A model generated the notes under the pieces. The model was given only the letters and a program-made list of their open reading frames with translations, was not told where the DNA came from and searched no databases. From Darksidea phi (Eukaryota > Ascomycota > Dothideomycetes > Pleosporales > Lentitheciaceae), in NCBI GenBank assembly GCA_030770425.1, contig JASJFT010000015.1, positions 248,001 to 312,000 of the forward strand: a stretch of DNA of 64,000 bases, in the 5' to 3' direction. Position 1 is the stretch's first letter. Each line of letters begins with the position of its first letter. Positions 10,931-20,693 of this stretch are shown here, piece after piece. The position numbers and the translations under genes are program-made.

Positions 10931-12811
10931 ATGCCGGAGACGCAGGAGCCGCGCCGTTTCTTAACATCTCAGCTTCAGGCCAGTCTCTGGACACTTTTAC
11001 CATGGGCAGGGTTGGCCTGTATCCTATTAGGATTGGGATGCGGAATTGCCGCCCTCGTCATCGGACTAGTTTCTGATGGTTGCCTCAAAACTCGTGGACT
11101 CTTCCAACAGGTGTTGTTCAACCTTCGGTTCTACTCTCCGTCACAGCAACACTTGCAAACGCTTTCCTTCGAGCTGCTTTTACGGAAGGGGCAGTGATTG
11201 CATGGTGGGTGCAGGCGCATCACGGTGCCAGCGTAGCGACGCTGCACGCCTCCTACGACCATGCCTACACCTTTCTGGGCCTCTTTGCTTCGCATCTTAA
11301 GTTTAGTAAAGTGAGAGTGGCGGCTTTGGCCATGTTTTTACTCCTTCTAGACGGATCGTTTCTGCAAAGAGCCTCCTCCGTTCAGATCATCTCGCATACC
11401 AACGTCACGAAACTTTCAATTCCTGTGTCGCCCTCACCATTCCTCTGGGGTGCAACCGGATTCATCACCGAGCACGATGGAGAGATGCCAAACATATACA
11501 CCGCATCATTTGCTCAGGTTGCTCAAGGCTATAACGCTCGGGTGCCCATTTCCATACCAAAGCTGGAGTACCCAGGCACAGTCACCATGGACCTTGTAGC
11601 TCCAGGCTTCGATGTATCATGCATCAACGGATCTTCAAGTTATCGGCTTCAGTCTGTGGATGAATATAGTTGGAAGACATGCAGCGGCTCCAACTGTCCC
11701 GCGACTTGCAATAGCACGCGCAGCCCTGCCACCAGCAACGGGGTCGACTACAAATGCACATACAATGGACCTATTCCTCCTCATAACCAGACAATGTTCA
11801 AAATAAACGTGGAATACCGAACAAATGGTTTGAGCCAGGGGGGGCAAACCGCGATACTCCTCCACACTTCATATAAGAGCACACCAAACGGAAATGGTAC
11901 ACTCTCATGGCGAAATTGCACTCTCAATGAGGCAATAGTACGGTATCCCGTGCAAATTGACAACGGCACTGTCGCACTGCAGCTAATTCCGCTCGCAGAA
12001 AACAGAACACACAACCGCATTCTCCGTAAAGGCGAATGGAATCAATTTGGAGGTAAGCAACATTGCTACTAACGGACCCTTCCGAGCTGACTTGCTTTTG
12101 TTCCTAGCCCAGCCTTCCACGATCGGCGGACTGTGGATCGCGCTGAACAATCAATATCAGACCTCTGCAAACGTCAGTACGCAGCCCCCTGCCCCGTATA
12201 CATTGGAGAATGAGAATGCCGTCGCGAATCTATTTTTCGCGGGGGGAGACGTCAGTAGCTACAATGTCATGTGGTCCGATCCGACCGATATCATAATTGC
12301 AGCAGCTCACGAGCTCGCCTTGCGCGCGGCGATTAACTTGACCAACATATCTCCGTTCAACAGCCTATCTCCCACGGCCGCGCAGCCGGAGGTCATATAT
12401 CCCAATCTCAGATCCGTCAATCGGTCAATCTCCCAGGAGGTAACAGCTACGATGGTCAGCACTGGACCTTTCTATCATACAGACCCTAGATGGCTCATAA
12501 GTGGTTTTGTTATGATACTGCTAGCCTGCCTTGCTGTTGCCCCATTGTATTGGGCATGGTGGAGGCTGGAACGATCCTTTACTTTGAATCCTTTGGAAGT
12601 ATCGAAGGCATTTGATGCACCGCTACTCCGACTTGCAGACACGGATATACCGCCAGGTGCGTGGTCTCGGGATTTGAAGAGAATGCGGATACAGTATGGG
12701 ATAGTTGCGACAGCGGAAGAGCTGGAGTCCAATGTTACAAAGGACACAAAAATATCGCAAAGCTCGGGCATACCGCATGTGGGTGTCCGAAAGTTTCGGA
12801 AGATCGATTGA
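10931..12811 (+). CDS. Fungal multi-pass membrane protein with glycosylated outer domain (frame break near the N-terminus)
   Basis: Segments: 10931 to ~11078 in one frame, continuing from ~11080 to 12052 in the next, intron 12053-12107 (GTAAGC..CTAG, phase 1), then 12108-12811. The summed exon length is one base short of a multiple of three. The N-terminus has a hydrophobic span ending I-G-L-V-S-D-G; the next frame gives N-S-W-T-L-P-T-G-V-V-Q-P-S, which matches the layout of this fungal family, so one lost base near 11078 is the simple explanation. A 32-bp GT-AG intron (11083-11114) would also fix the frame but drops that conserved block. The large middle is Cys- and N-x-S/T-rich, thus extracytoplasmic. 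The last transmembrane span is followed by the conserved L-E-V-S-K-A-F-D-A-P-L-L. Function unknown. Confidence 0.65.
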
Positions 12812-13003
12812 CGATGGGAATTATGCATACCAGCGCTCACTGAAATCATTCGTGAGGATGAAAACCCGGAAGCATGGCCACCGCAACCGAACACACTCCG
12901 ACCAATACCAGCCACCACGCAGAACTACCGGGCTGCAGGTCCTGTTGCGGGTGTCAAGAGGAAGGCTGAGATCATTGATCTAACTGATGGCGTGTTCGAG
13001 TAG
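12812..13003 (+). other. In-frame continuation beyond the membrane-protein stop (possible spliced tail)
   Basis: The frame stays open for 63 codons after the TGA at 12809-12811 and ends at TAG 13001-13003. It closes with V-K-R-K-A-E-I-I-D-L-T-D, a basic patch next to a SUMO-interaction-like motif. A 78-bp GT-AG intron (12779-12856) would bypass the TGA in phase. Alternatively it is the last exon of another gene. Confidence 0.3.
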
Positions 13004-13089
13004 CATGCCCTAACTTCCTTGTCTATACGATTCCTTGGTTATTCACACGTTTCGTATCTCCGATACGACACTGCCCAAAAGCGAGCAAG

Positions 13090-13242
13090 ATGTCAAGGTA
13101 TGATGATCAATCTGACTTTCCAGAACTGTATTGCGTGTGCCAAGAAGGTCTGCATTTTAGCCATGATGGCGGTCAGGCCTCCGCGAGATACTCAAAGGTG
13201 GAATCTTTGTTAGCTTCTCTCATGGAAGAGTTTATTTTCTTT
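13090..13242 (+). CDS. Possible start of a small gene cut by low-quality sequence
   Basis: ATG at 13090 opens a frame with M-S-R-Y-D-D-Q-S-D-F-P-E-L-Y-C-V-C and S-K-V-E-S-L-L-A-S-L. It is coding-like, but it runs straight into the poly-G artefact at 13243, so neither end nor product can be judged. Confidence 0.2.
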
Positions 13243-13395
13243 AAGGGGGGGGGGGGGGGGGCGGGGGGGGGGGGGGGTTGGGGTTGGGGAAATTTGTAAT
13301 TTTACCTTGCCGGGTGCCCGGGGACACCCCGGGGCGGGGGCGGGCCGGTTTTACCGGGGGGNNNNNNNNNCCCCCCCCCCCCCCCCCCCCCCCCG

Positions 13396-13440
<45 letters not shown>
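13243..13440. other. Assembly gap with artefactual G/C homopolymers
   Basis: Long runs of G (13243-13275), a distorted G/C-rich stretch, nine N (13362-13370), then about 70 C (13371-13440). This is sequence made at read ends around a gap, not biology. Proline/glycine frames across it are meaningless. Confidence 0.9.
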
Positions 13441-13442
<2 letters not shown>

Positions 13443-13854
13443 GCCCGGGGTTCGCTAGTGGAAAATTGATAATTATCCTTGACGAGTGACCGAGTCAAGC
13501 ACAGGGACGGGCTCGAGCAGTTTTACCTCGTGCTGGAGGTAGGCAGTTTATACTCATGCCCAGGAGGGCAGACCTAGCTGTATATTACTATTGGCTGATG
13601 TAACCAGGGTGCGGGCACTAAGCAGGCCTGCCTGGCTTAGCCGGGCTTATATGTCCCCCCCTCCAGCATCCGGTCAAGCCTTCTCATTCCCCTCCAAACG
13701 CTCATTGCGCTCCATTACACGCCTATTGTAATCCGTCAAGCTTCGATGCCCCTTCACTGCGCTTCATCAGCTGTCTCGACGCTGCGCGGTTGTCGTCCCT
13801 GTATTGCCCAGTGTCGGCTGAGGTGTACAGAGAACGCCGGACGGGAAATGCAAT

Positions 13855-14951
13855 ATGCCTCAAGGGAACCGTAATACTGGGGGAGGCGCTCCCATTGAGC
13901 AAACCTGCTCCAACTCAGCCTTTGAACCGCAGTCCAACGGCACTCGAGGTCGTCGAGTAGCTCAGAGGGGTATGTATCCACACATGCGGCTGAACAAAGC
14001 GCTGACTAATCTCTGGTATAGGCCGGATGCACCGGGATGGAGGTGCTGCGAACTTTTCGTCCAGGAATAACCGAGAACTTCGTAAGCATAGAGTTATAAT
14101 GAGAATGTACCATGATTCCCGAACGCTAACGTCCGGATAGGAGAAAGACAGCTAGCATCCAGATCGAGCGAGCGCCCGGCTACTTTAAACCAGGCTCAAA
14201 CAGACCCGATGATCAGCACCTATAACCGCAACGGTGATGACTATGAAGACGCCACGTTTGGCGGAAATAGGGCCACCAATAACCGGTCCGCGGTCATTGG
14301 GAATGTACGCGAAACCCGAGGTGGGTGGCAAGATATCGCCTATAGATACCCTAACATTATGGCTAATTCGTGGAAGATAATACACGTGTCCAAGTCAGCT
14401 TAACAACAAATTTCCACGGTGGATCGAGCGACAGTCTGCCTGCCGATCCGCCAACCCGCCGCACCGAAGCGACTGATCCCACCCCATTTGGGAGCCCTGA
14501 TCAGACGCCCATAGATACTGATGAAGGGGTTGCGCGAGGCAATGCATATATGCACCCAGGCCCCCAACATGGTTATTCGGACTCTCAACGGGGAAGGCCT
14601 CCATCAAGGGTTTATCGGAGACCACCCTATGCTACAGGACATGACCAATGCCGAGAAGGGTGTACTGCCCCTACAGTGCCTTTCAGAGATAGGTGGGAAG
14701 GGCTGTGGAGCTCCAGTGCGCCCACACGACAACCGCTGCAGCTACGCGAGTTCCGGCAATCCCAAGAACAGCTATACGAGCCCCGGCAAAACCAAGCTGA
14801 AATCATCACTAGATTTGATCAGATGTACTGGAGCGCCGCGCCAACAGACAGGTATCCACCAGCGCCAGGGCTGGCGCCGGAATATCTAGTGCTCCTTGGT
14901 GTGGGCATCATGCTACCTTTCTTTACGGTGGCCCTAGTAATGAAAAGATAA
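13855..14951 (+). CDS. Disordered, C-terminally membrane-anchored protein of unknown function (four exons)
   Basis: Exons 13855-13969, 14022-14081, 14141-14320, 14377-14951. Introns are 52, 59, 59 minus 3 (56) bp with donors GTATGT, GTAAGC, GTGGGT and branch points ctgac/gctaac/cctaac. All three introns are phase 1 and every junction keeps the frame open, which is strong support although single exons are short. The 309-aa product is rich in Arg, Gln, Asn, Ser, Thr and Pro with little hydrophobic sequence until the very end, where residues ~288-307 (Y-L-V-L-L-G-V-G-I-M-L-P-F-F) form a single transmembrane span with a short K-R tail. That is a tail-anchored layout. No domain recognised. It begins 0.4 kb after the assembly gap, so an upstream exon could be missing. 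Confidence 0.6.
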
Positions 14952-15633
14952 TGAATATGGATATTACGTTGGTATGGCGAGTGACATAAAGCACTGGCGT
15001 ATGTTGTAGGCCGGAACCTTGCGCGGGAGACGTGCTTGAAGGCACTATACAGTCGAGATCTCATTCTCTGGTTTAGGATTGGAAGCTGGTGAGGAACGGG
15101 CCTGCCTTTCGGCATCAATGTGATCATAAGAGTAATAGAAAACATTTTAGATTTAAACTTGGACATATGGAAAGTACGTGACATGAATGATAGCATTTAT
15201 ACTGCAGGCGCGGACACTCTATCAGGAATGCAGCCATCGTCGAAACTGAGCAGTTCAAATCTAGTTATCGAGATGTAATACCCAGGGTTCATGTAAAAAT
15301 ATCGCTGGGTCCTAAAATGAATAAGAACCGCTTCAAACTTCCCAAGACAATCGAAAGGGGAGCAGCAAGACCTAGCAAACGGTGGCCAGCAAAGCCCAAA
15401 CTAACAACCCTGCGGAAGCTAAGCATGCAGCAGTCGCCTCACCCAAACCAAAACCCCCTTACACCTCCATTATTTCGCATCCATCCAATTCACTCTATCG
15501 CCAGCTGCCTGGCGAAGCGTCCTTTCTGAGCCCTCCCTCTAGTGCGACCTGCCCACGATTGCCCTATAAAGGGACAACGTAAACATATACTCACGCACTC
15601 CCGTCCGCATATCCGGGTGCCCGTATCGATCAT
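14952..15633. other. Convergent intergenic region, no gene seen
   Basis: Between the plus-strand tail-anchored gene and a minus-strand gene. Open frames at 15317-15582 are short and without ATG/splice support. Confidence 0.5.
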
Positions 15634-16147
15634 CTAATCATTTATAGCTTGACGCAAGAGTAAGAGGGAATGAAAGGATCCCTCTATCGCAAGCTCCATC
15701 GGTGCCGCCGCAGTCACCTCGGCATACTTTCCAAACGCCAGTGTCTCATTATGGATTTTCGGGACGGTTCCGTCGTCGGTGCTCAACGGGATCAGGATGG
15801 CGGTAGCGTCCTTCTTGACGGGTAGCTTTGCGTGCTTGTCGACGCGGATGGCTGTTATCCGCGTCTCGCTCTTTTCGGGCTGTATGTTTCAATAACGCAT
15901 CAGCACAGGATTCCCAGCTGAGCCTTGCAACGATGGGGAGTAAAAGAGACGCGATATATACCTCGTCAGGAAATTGGGTAAGGACATTGGGGAAACGCTG
16001 GACCAGCTGCTCGTTCTCGCTGCGGAGTGCGTACCCCTCCGTTCCTGATGCCTGGTACGTCCCCTTTCGAATTAATTCGGCCCCGTCTTGCAACTCCTGC
16101 AGAGCGCCCGGGGCCAGCACCCCGAAGACAACGTTCTGGTCCGGCAT
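15634..16147 (-). CDS. Small hypothetical protein, 143 aa, two exons
   Basis: Exons (minus) 15962-16147 and 15634-15879, with an 82-bp phase-0 intron (GTATAT donor, gctgatg branch, ACATACAG acceptor). The first exon encodes a helical, Gln/Glu-rich segment (M-P-D-Q-N-V-V-F-G-V-L-A-P-G), the second a beta-like segment (T-R-I-T-A-I-R-V-D-K-H-A-K-L) and A-F-G-K-Y-A-E-V. No family recognised. An ATG at 16288 in the same frame would add 47 residues of basic, low-quality sequence and is not preferred; a further upstream exon cannot be ruled out. The gene is divergent from the HET-S-like gene with 1.1 kb between. Confidence 0.5.
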
Positions 16148-17237
16148 ATTGGGCTGCGTGGACGAGCGAGGTCGACTTCGCTGTGAGACTTGACGATGAT
16201 GGTTTCTGCCTGTCAATCGAGCGATGAATTCGTAAGCAACTCCGAGTGGCTGGGTTATTTGCCTGTGTAACCTGGGCGGCTTTGTCATTGGTTGGGGGCC
16301 AGCGGGGATCGGGTAGCTGCTATCGCACTTTGACTTCGTGCAGCCCCTTCCAGCTACATATAGCCATCTTTACAGTCGTGCATTGTTGAGCGAAAAGCCC
16401 ATTGACGCTGCTGGCACCACGATATGTGACAGCAATCGAAACGAAGTTAAGGATCACCCTGTTGAACGTAGCCCGACCGGCTGGCCGGCCGTGCAACGGA
16501 GTCAACAAGTCGCCGATAAGTATCTACAGTTAAAGGGCTCCCGGTTCCGCGCACTCTTCAGAGCAATCCACGTGGCTTAGCCTTGCGCATGCTCAGATAG
16601 CCTTATCGGAATCATGATGATGCCTCATCGGAGACGATAAGATAGCGGTATTTAGAGACGTCCAACTACGGTTATCTGGGCCGTATCCTTCTCGAGTTCT
16701 TCATCTGATTGACTAATTCAAAAGTATCTTTAGCTCGTATGTATATATCAGCATATTGAAATCGATGCGTTGGCAGACGTGGTGTGACGGTGAGATGAGA
16801 GCCGCCAGCGAAGTTCGCCCTTTTCTCTCACCGGAATCTGACAGAGGTATGATAAGCCCCACCAACAATTGTTTGACACATTATATGCCTTACCTACAGA
16901 GCGCGGGCGTACCGGAAGCGTTTCTTGCCAATTTTGTGCCATGGGAGAACAGAATTTGCTCGGTCTACAACCCCTGATTTGCGCTCAAAACAAATGGGAC
17001 CATCCCCACGCGCCTACACGTTGTAGTCCGCCTGATCGCTGTGCTCTGCACCGGCAATATCGCGTCACCTCAAAAATAAGGGCATTATGTATAAAGGGTG
17101 TCCGCGCCGCCATGCTATTCGACATCATTACCTTCACCGGAACTCAGAAACCGTGTATGGACAGAGGCGGTGAGCGCACCCATGCAGGAGTCAGAATTTA
17201 CTTTTGAAGTGGGGTCGACTCATCTCAAATTCTCGGT
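16148..17237. other. Divergent intergenic region upstream of the HET-S-like gene
   Basis: No supported gene; several short frames only. Should contain the promoters of both flanking genes; no clear TATA box seen. Confidence 0.4.
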
Positions 17238-18382
17238 ATGTCGGGCCTCGAAGTGCTAGGAGGTATTGCAGCGGCCACGCAACTCTTCGCATACCTACTT
17301 AGAGCTCTCTTTGAGCTGCGAGATCAAATTAAACACGCTCCAGCGCGCGTGCAGGCATACGTTGAGCGACTGGACTCCCTGCGACGCACGGTCCAATACA
17401 TTCAAGATCATCCAATCTTTGTGACGAACGTGGTCGAAGCGCTTCTCAAAACCATCTTGAAGCAAGTTGCTGGGATCAAGAGCATCCTCCACAAATCATT
17501 CTCGCGAGAGCCACGCAGTCCTGCACGGAGACTGATACGGCTCTATAGGAAAAGGAAGGCCGAACTACAGATCAGGGAATCCCTCGGGAATCTCGAAAGC
17601 TACAAGTCGGACCTCATGATTTGCATTTCCAGCACCACGGAACGGTCGACGACTGGGATGCTGTTGGAAGACGGAGGAATCTCACTCGAGACGGTCACTG
17701 TAGACAACGGCAAGTACCACCGATCCTGTCCTCGCATTGGCTAATTGAGTATAGCAGCTGTAATTCGGGAGACAGTTCCCGCACAAGGAAACGGCGCCAC
17801 CCATTCTCAGCATCGAGGTGAGCATAGCGCGGTGGCTTTTTGCATTGGCTAACGGATTATAGCATTCGTGGCATCAGCCCAGCGGAGCGATACAGTGAGT
17901 TACTGATATCCCCAATTTGTTTCAACTATGATCCCGATCAATCATATGAGCGTCCGCTAATGCTGTCCGCATAGTTCACCAGTACTCTACCTATCGAGAG
18001 CGGAGAGATGCATAACAGTACCCTATCCGTCGGCAGTGATCAGACACTCGGCCGTGCCCTATCTACTGAGAGCGAGGAGAAACTCAATAGTACCTCGTCC
18101 ACGGAAAGAGAAGAGACAGTCAATAGTGACAGAGTGGACAATAGCACTCACGCTGAATGGCAAGACTTAAGCTTTGCCAAGAACATCAACGAGGAGAATG
18201 GTATCGGAGCAATGGGAAATATCGGGGAAAATGCCTTGCAATCGCGTAACAAGTTCGCAGGGAACGTCATGAAGAAGAATGGGCTTAGTCTCATGGGGAA
18301 TATCGGTTGCGATGCTCTAAGTTTGTTTCTTAAAGCTGGAGAAGCATCAGAGGTCCCTCTTCCGGGTGCTAGACGAGTGTGA
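17238..18382 (+). CDS. HET-S-like protein: SesA/HeLo-like N domain plus two amyloid-motif repeats
   Basis: Exons 17238-17709, 17755-17817, 17863-17894, 17975-18382; 324 aa. Intron 1 starts GCAAGT (GC-AG type, branch gctaat); introns 2-3 start GTGAGC and GTGAGT. Only this set keeps all phases. Residues 1-~155 (M-S-G-L-E-V-L-G-G-I-A-A-A-T-Q-L, ending L-E-S-Y-K-S-D-L) match the helical N-terminal domain of fungal NLR-type proteins, the part that can drive cell death. A Ser/Thr/Glu linker with three short E-S-x-E..N-S-T copies follows. The tail has two 22-residue repeats (256-277 and 283-304), 12/22 identical, each F-A-x-N..N-G-x-x-x-M-G-N-I-G-x-x-A-L. Repeat length, number, C-terminal place and the I..N..GN pattern resemble the HET-s-related amyloid signalling motif, which forms a beta-solenoid prion fold. 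Likely role: heterokaryon incompatibility or programmed-cell-death executor triggered by amyloid templating. No NLR partner lies nearby. Confidence 0.75.
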
Positions 18383-18541
18383 ACACTTGACTGGGTTATG
18401 CGAAGGGTCGGCGCTCTGCTTAGTAAAGTTTAGACAAAATAAAATTGAAACGCGTTATCGGGGTCTGCAACCACTTCTCTCTTTCACTATTTCTGATGCA
18501 TCGAATGAGTAGCAGCTATCGCGTCGTCAAACTCGCGGAAT

Positions 18542-18603
18542 AACCCAAAAAGGGAATATAAAAAGGAATTTTGTCCCGAATACCTTGAAACGCAAGAAGG
18601 TTA
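18542..18603 (+). repeat. Dispersed 63-bp repeat with palindromic core (copy 2)
   Basis: Counterpart of 10501-10563. It differs mainly in the first half; one arm of the hairpin is weakened (aaggaatttt). It lies 160 bp after the stop of the HET-S-like gene. Confidence 0.65.
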
Positions 18604-19081
18604 TTGGCTATAGTCCATATGAAATACAGTATAAGTATTGAATGGCCTATATTCCATTCGAGATAGAACCATAGGGGTTTGATCAAGTAAATGACCAGAT
18701 GGTTGTACGTACGTACGTACGAAGAGGTGCAAAAGTAAAACAAGTTCAATTCATCATTAATTCTCTAAAGGGACTCTAGATGGGTGCCCTTTTTATCTGA
18801 AAGAATCGCGCGTTGCTCCGTTCGTAGGCACGTGATTAATGTGCGAGGTTAGTGCTGGAACTCGGTGAACTAACAGTAAGTTTATATAGTGGAGGTACTC
18901 TACCCATACTTTATGCACGATAATAGAGCAATAGAGCACTATATAGTACAATCGATCGTAAGAGATATTTATAAGTAATAAGTAAGGTAAATAGAACGTT
19001 GGCAGACTCTAATAGCGGTAACCAAGCGTTAGTATTCCCGTCCAAGTTTTATGAAACAGGATATACTGTATACTACAATAT

Positions 19082-19214
19082 GATGTCTCTCACGATCAAT
19101 AGTACTGTGTACAACTCTATAGCTCTATTATTGTGTATAGGGTGCGTATAGTGCCTATACTCTATACGAACTCCAACTCTATTTCGTGCGGACCTTGCAA
19201 AAGAGACTCGTACT
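19082..19214 (+). repeat. Retroelement-like 3' end, no poly(A) (copy B)
   Basis: Aligns with 222-356 across its whole length; most differences are C/T or G/A. The end reads tttcgtgcggaccttgcaaa then agagactcgtact with no A tail, so it is an old, RIP-like mutated copy. Confidence 0.55.
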
Positions 19215-19359
19215 CTGAATAATCCAACCAATAATATTTCAAGCCCGTGATACTTTTAGAGTTGCTACCTATTCCTACTCGCCGTCCCGAATGGGGATTG
19301 TGCTGCGTCATGACTGATATGGCAGCGCTCGCGAAATGGGGTAATAACTCGATGCATAC

Positions 19360-20693
19360 CTATGCAGCAGCACAGCCCTGAGTATTCTTGCCATCCTCGG
19401 TAGAATCGCCTTCTTTCACGCTCGTCACGCTAATCTCCTCGGTCTTGTATATCTTACCCGGCTCTAGCTCGGTAAGCTCCACCTCGCTACCGTACATGTT
19501 GGCAGCAGGCTTTTTATCGGGATATACCGTGCGCGGGCTTTTCCACTTGGAATTGCTGGAAGGCGCACCGAAGGTACTGCGTTTGTCCGACTTGGTGCGG
19601 GAGAAGAACGAATTCTCTTGGCTGGTGGTCGCGACGCGGTAGAGTTTGCGGAGCAAGGGCCGCAGACCGATGAGGGAGAGGATCATAATGGCGACGGTGT
19701 ATTCGGCCATGGCGAGGATGTCTGTCTAAAGTTAGATCTGAACGCTCTTCGTAGTTGAGGCAAACTTACAGATGGCGATGTTGTTGGACACGAGGAGCTG
19801 GCCGATGAAGCGCGCAGCGCTGACTGTGATTGTGACGCCGCCCAACAAGAACACCACCAGGAGACCGCCCTTTTCACTCCGGTGGCGGAGCTTCAGACCA
19901 CGTAGAAGCGGAAAGGGCAACAAGAGTACTATAAGAAGAGATTAGGACCAGCCCGCAACATGGAGAGAGGTTGGCCGTACTCAGGACTTCGGAAATGAAA
20001 TTGAGAGACCAATTCATTTTAGCCAGGTGCATCGACGCGAATACGGAGCATGCGTTCGGGTCGGTAGACCTTTGCTCCACGGGTCAGTCGCGGTATCTAC
20101 AAGGGCCACAGAGCAAAAACTTACCAGTTGACGGATATGTTTGTGCCGCACCAAAAGGTATCTGCAAACAGGGTGGCGAGACTGGAGCAAATGACGAATG
20201 CAATGACGGCGTACAGCGTTTTCCGCAGACTGGGGAAGGTATGCGGGATGATTTGGGCATAGAAAGCGAGCATGCTAAACTTGGGAAAGTATAGACCAAA
20301 GTCAAAGAGGTAGTTGGTGGCGAACCGCACCTATTCCAATCCCCGTTAGCGACTCAACCGATATGTGCCTCCTGCGCAGCATATGGGTGTGGCCCAAACG
20401 AACCTCCCTGACGCGGAGCGGTGCCTCACTGAAGATGGACATTGCCCCGGCCTTGTACGTTATGGTGTCGCAAATGATCAAGCCCATGCAATCCAACACG
20501 GCAACGAGCAACCATAGGTCGGATACGATGAGAGTGCGGGTGCTCAAATGCACATGCATCGCGATGCGGGCCACCGCAAGGAGGAAGGCTAGCGAGAACA
20601 AGCACCACTCGGCTGCCTATAGGTGGTCGTTAAACAGTCGGTCCAAAGGGACGCTGAGCTTCGACGTACTATAACACCCTCGGTGGAAATCAT
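19360..20693 (-). CDS. Fungal rhodopsin-domain 7TM protein (PTH11/SC1-cluster type), 350 aa
   Basis: Six exons (minus): 20670-20693, 20404-20616, 20125-20330, 19981-20069, 19770-19928, 19360-19721; introns 48-73 bp, all phases consistent. The first exon codes only eight residues (M-I-S-T-E-G-V-I). The product has seven hydrophobic spans. Family landmarks of the fungal integral-membrane rhodopsin domain (PF20684) are present: F-G-L-Y-F-P-K-F-S-M-L-A-F-Y, the W-C-G-T-N-I-S..P-N-A-C-S-V-F loop, M-N-W-S-L-N-F-I-S-E-V-L, K-G-G-L-L-V-V-F-L-L-G and the S-A-A-R-F pair before the sixth span. The ~95-residue cytosolic tail is polar with T-E-E-I-S-V-T-S. No CFEM domain and no retinal Lys can be asserted. 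Such proteins are predicted GPCR-like sensors; ligand unknown. Confidence 0.85.

Larger units (their letters stand above)
18383..19359. other. Repeat-rich gene-free stretch
   Basis: Holds the second 63-bp repeat copy, a (GTAC)4 run at 18704-18721, an AT-rich segment from ~18870 to 19080 and the retroelement-like copy B. No gene seen. Confidence 0.55.

Noticed and set aside
13241..13498. Proline- or glycine-rich open frames
   Set aside because: They are translations of artefactual poly-C/poly-G around the N gap.
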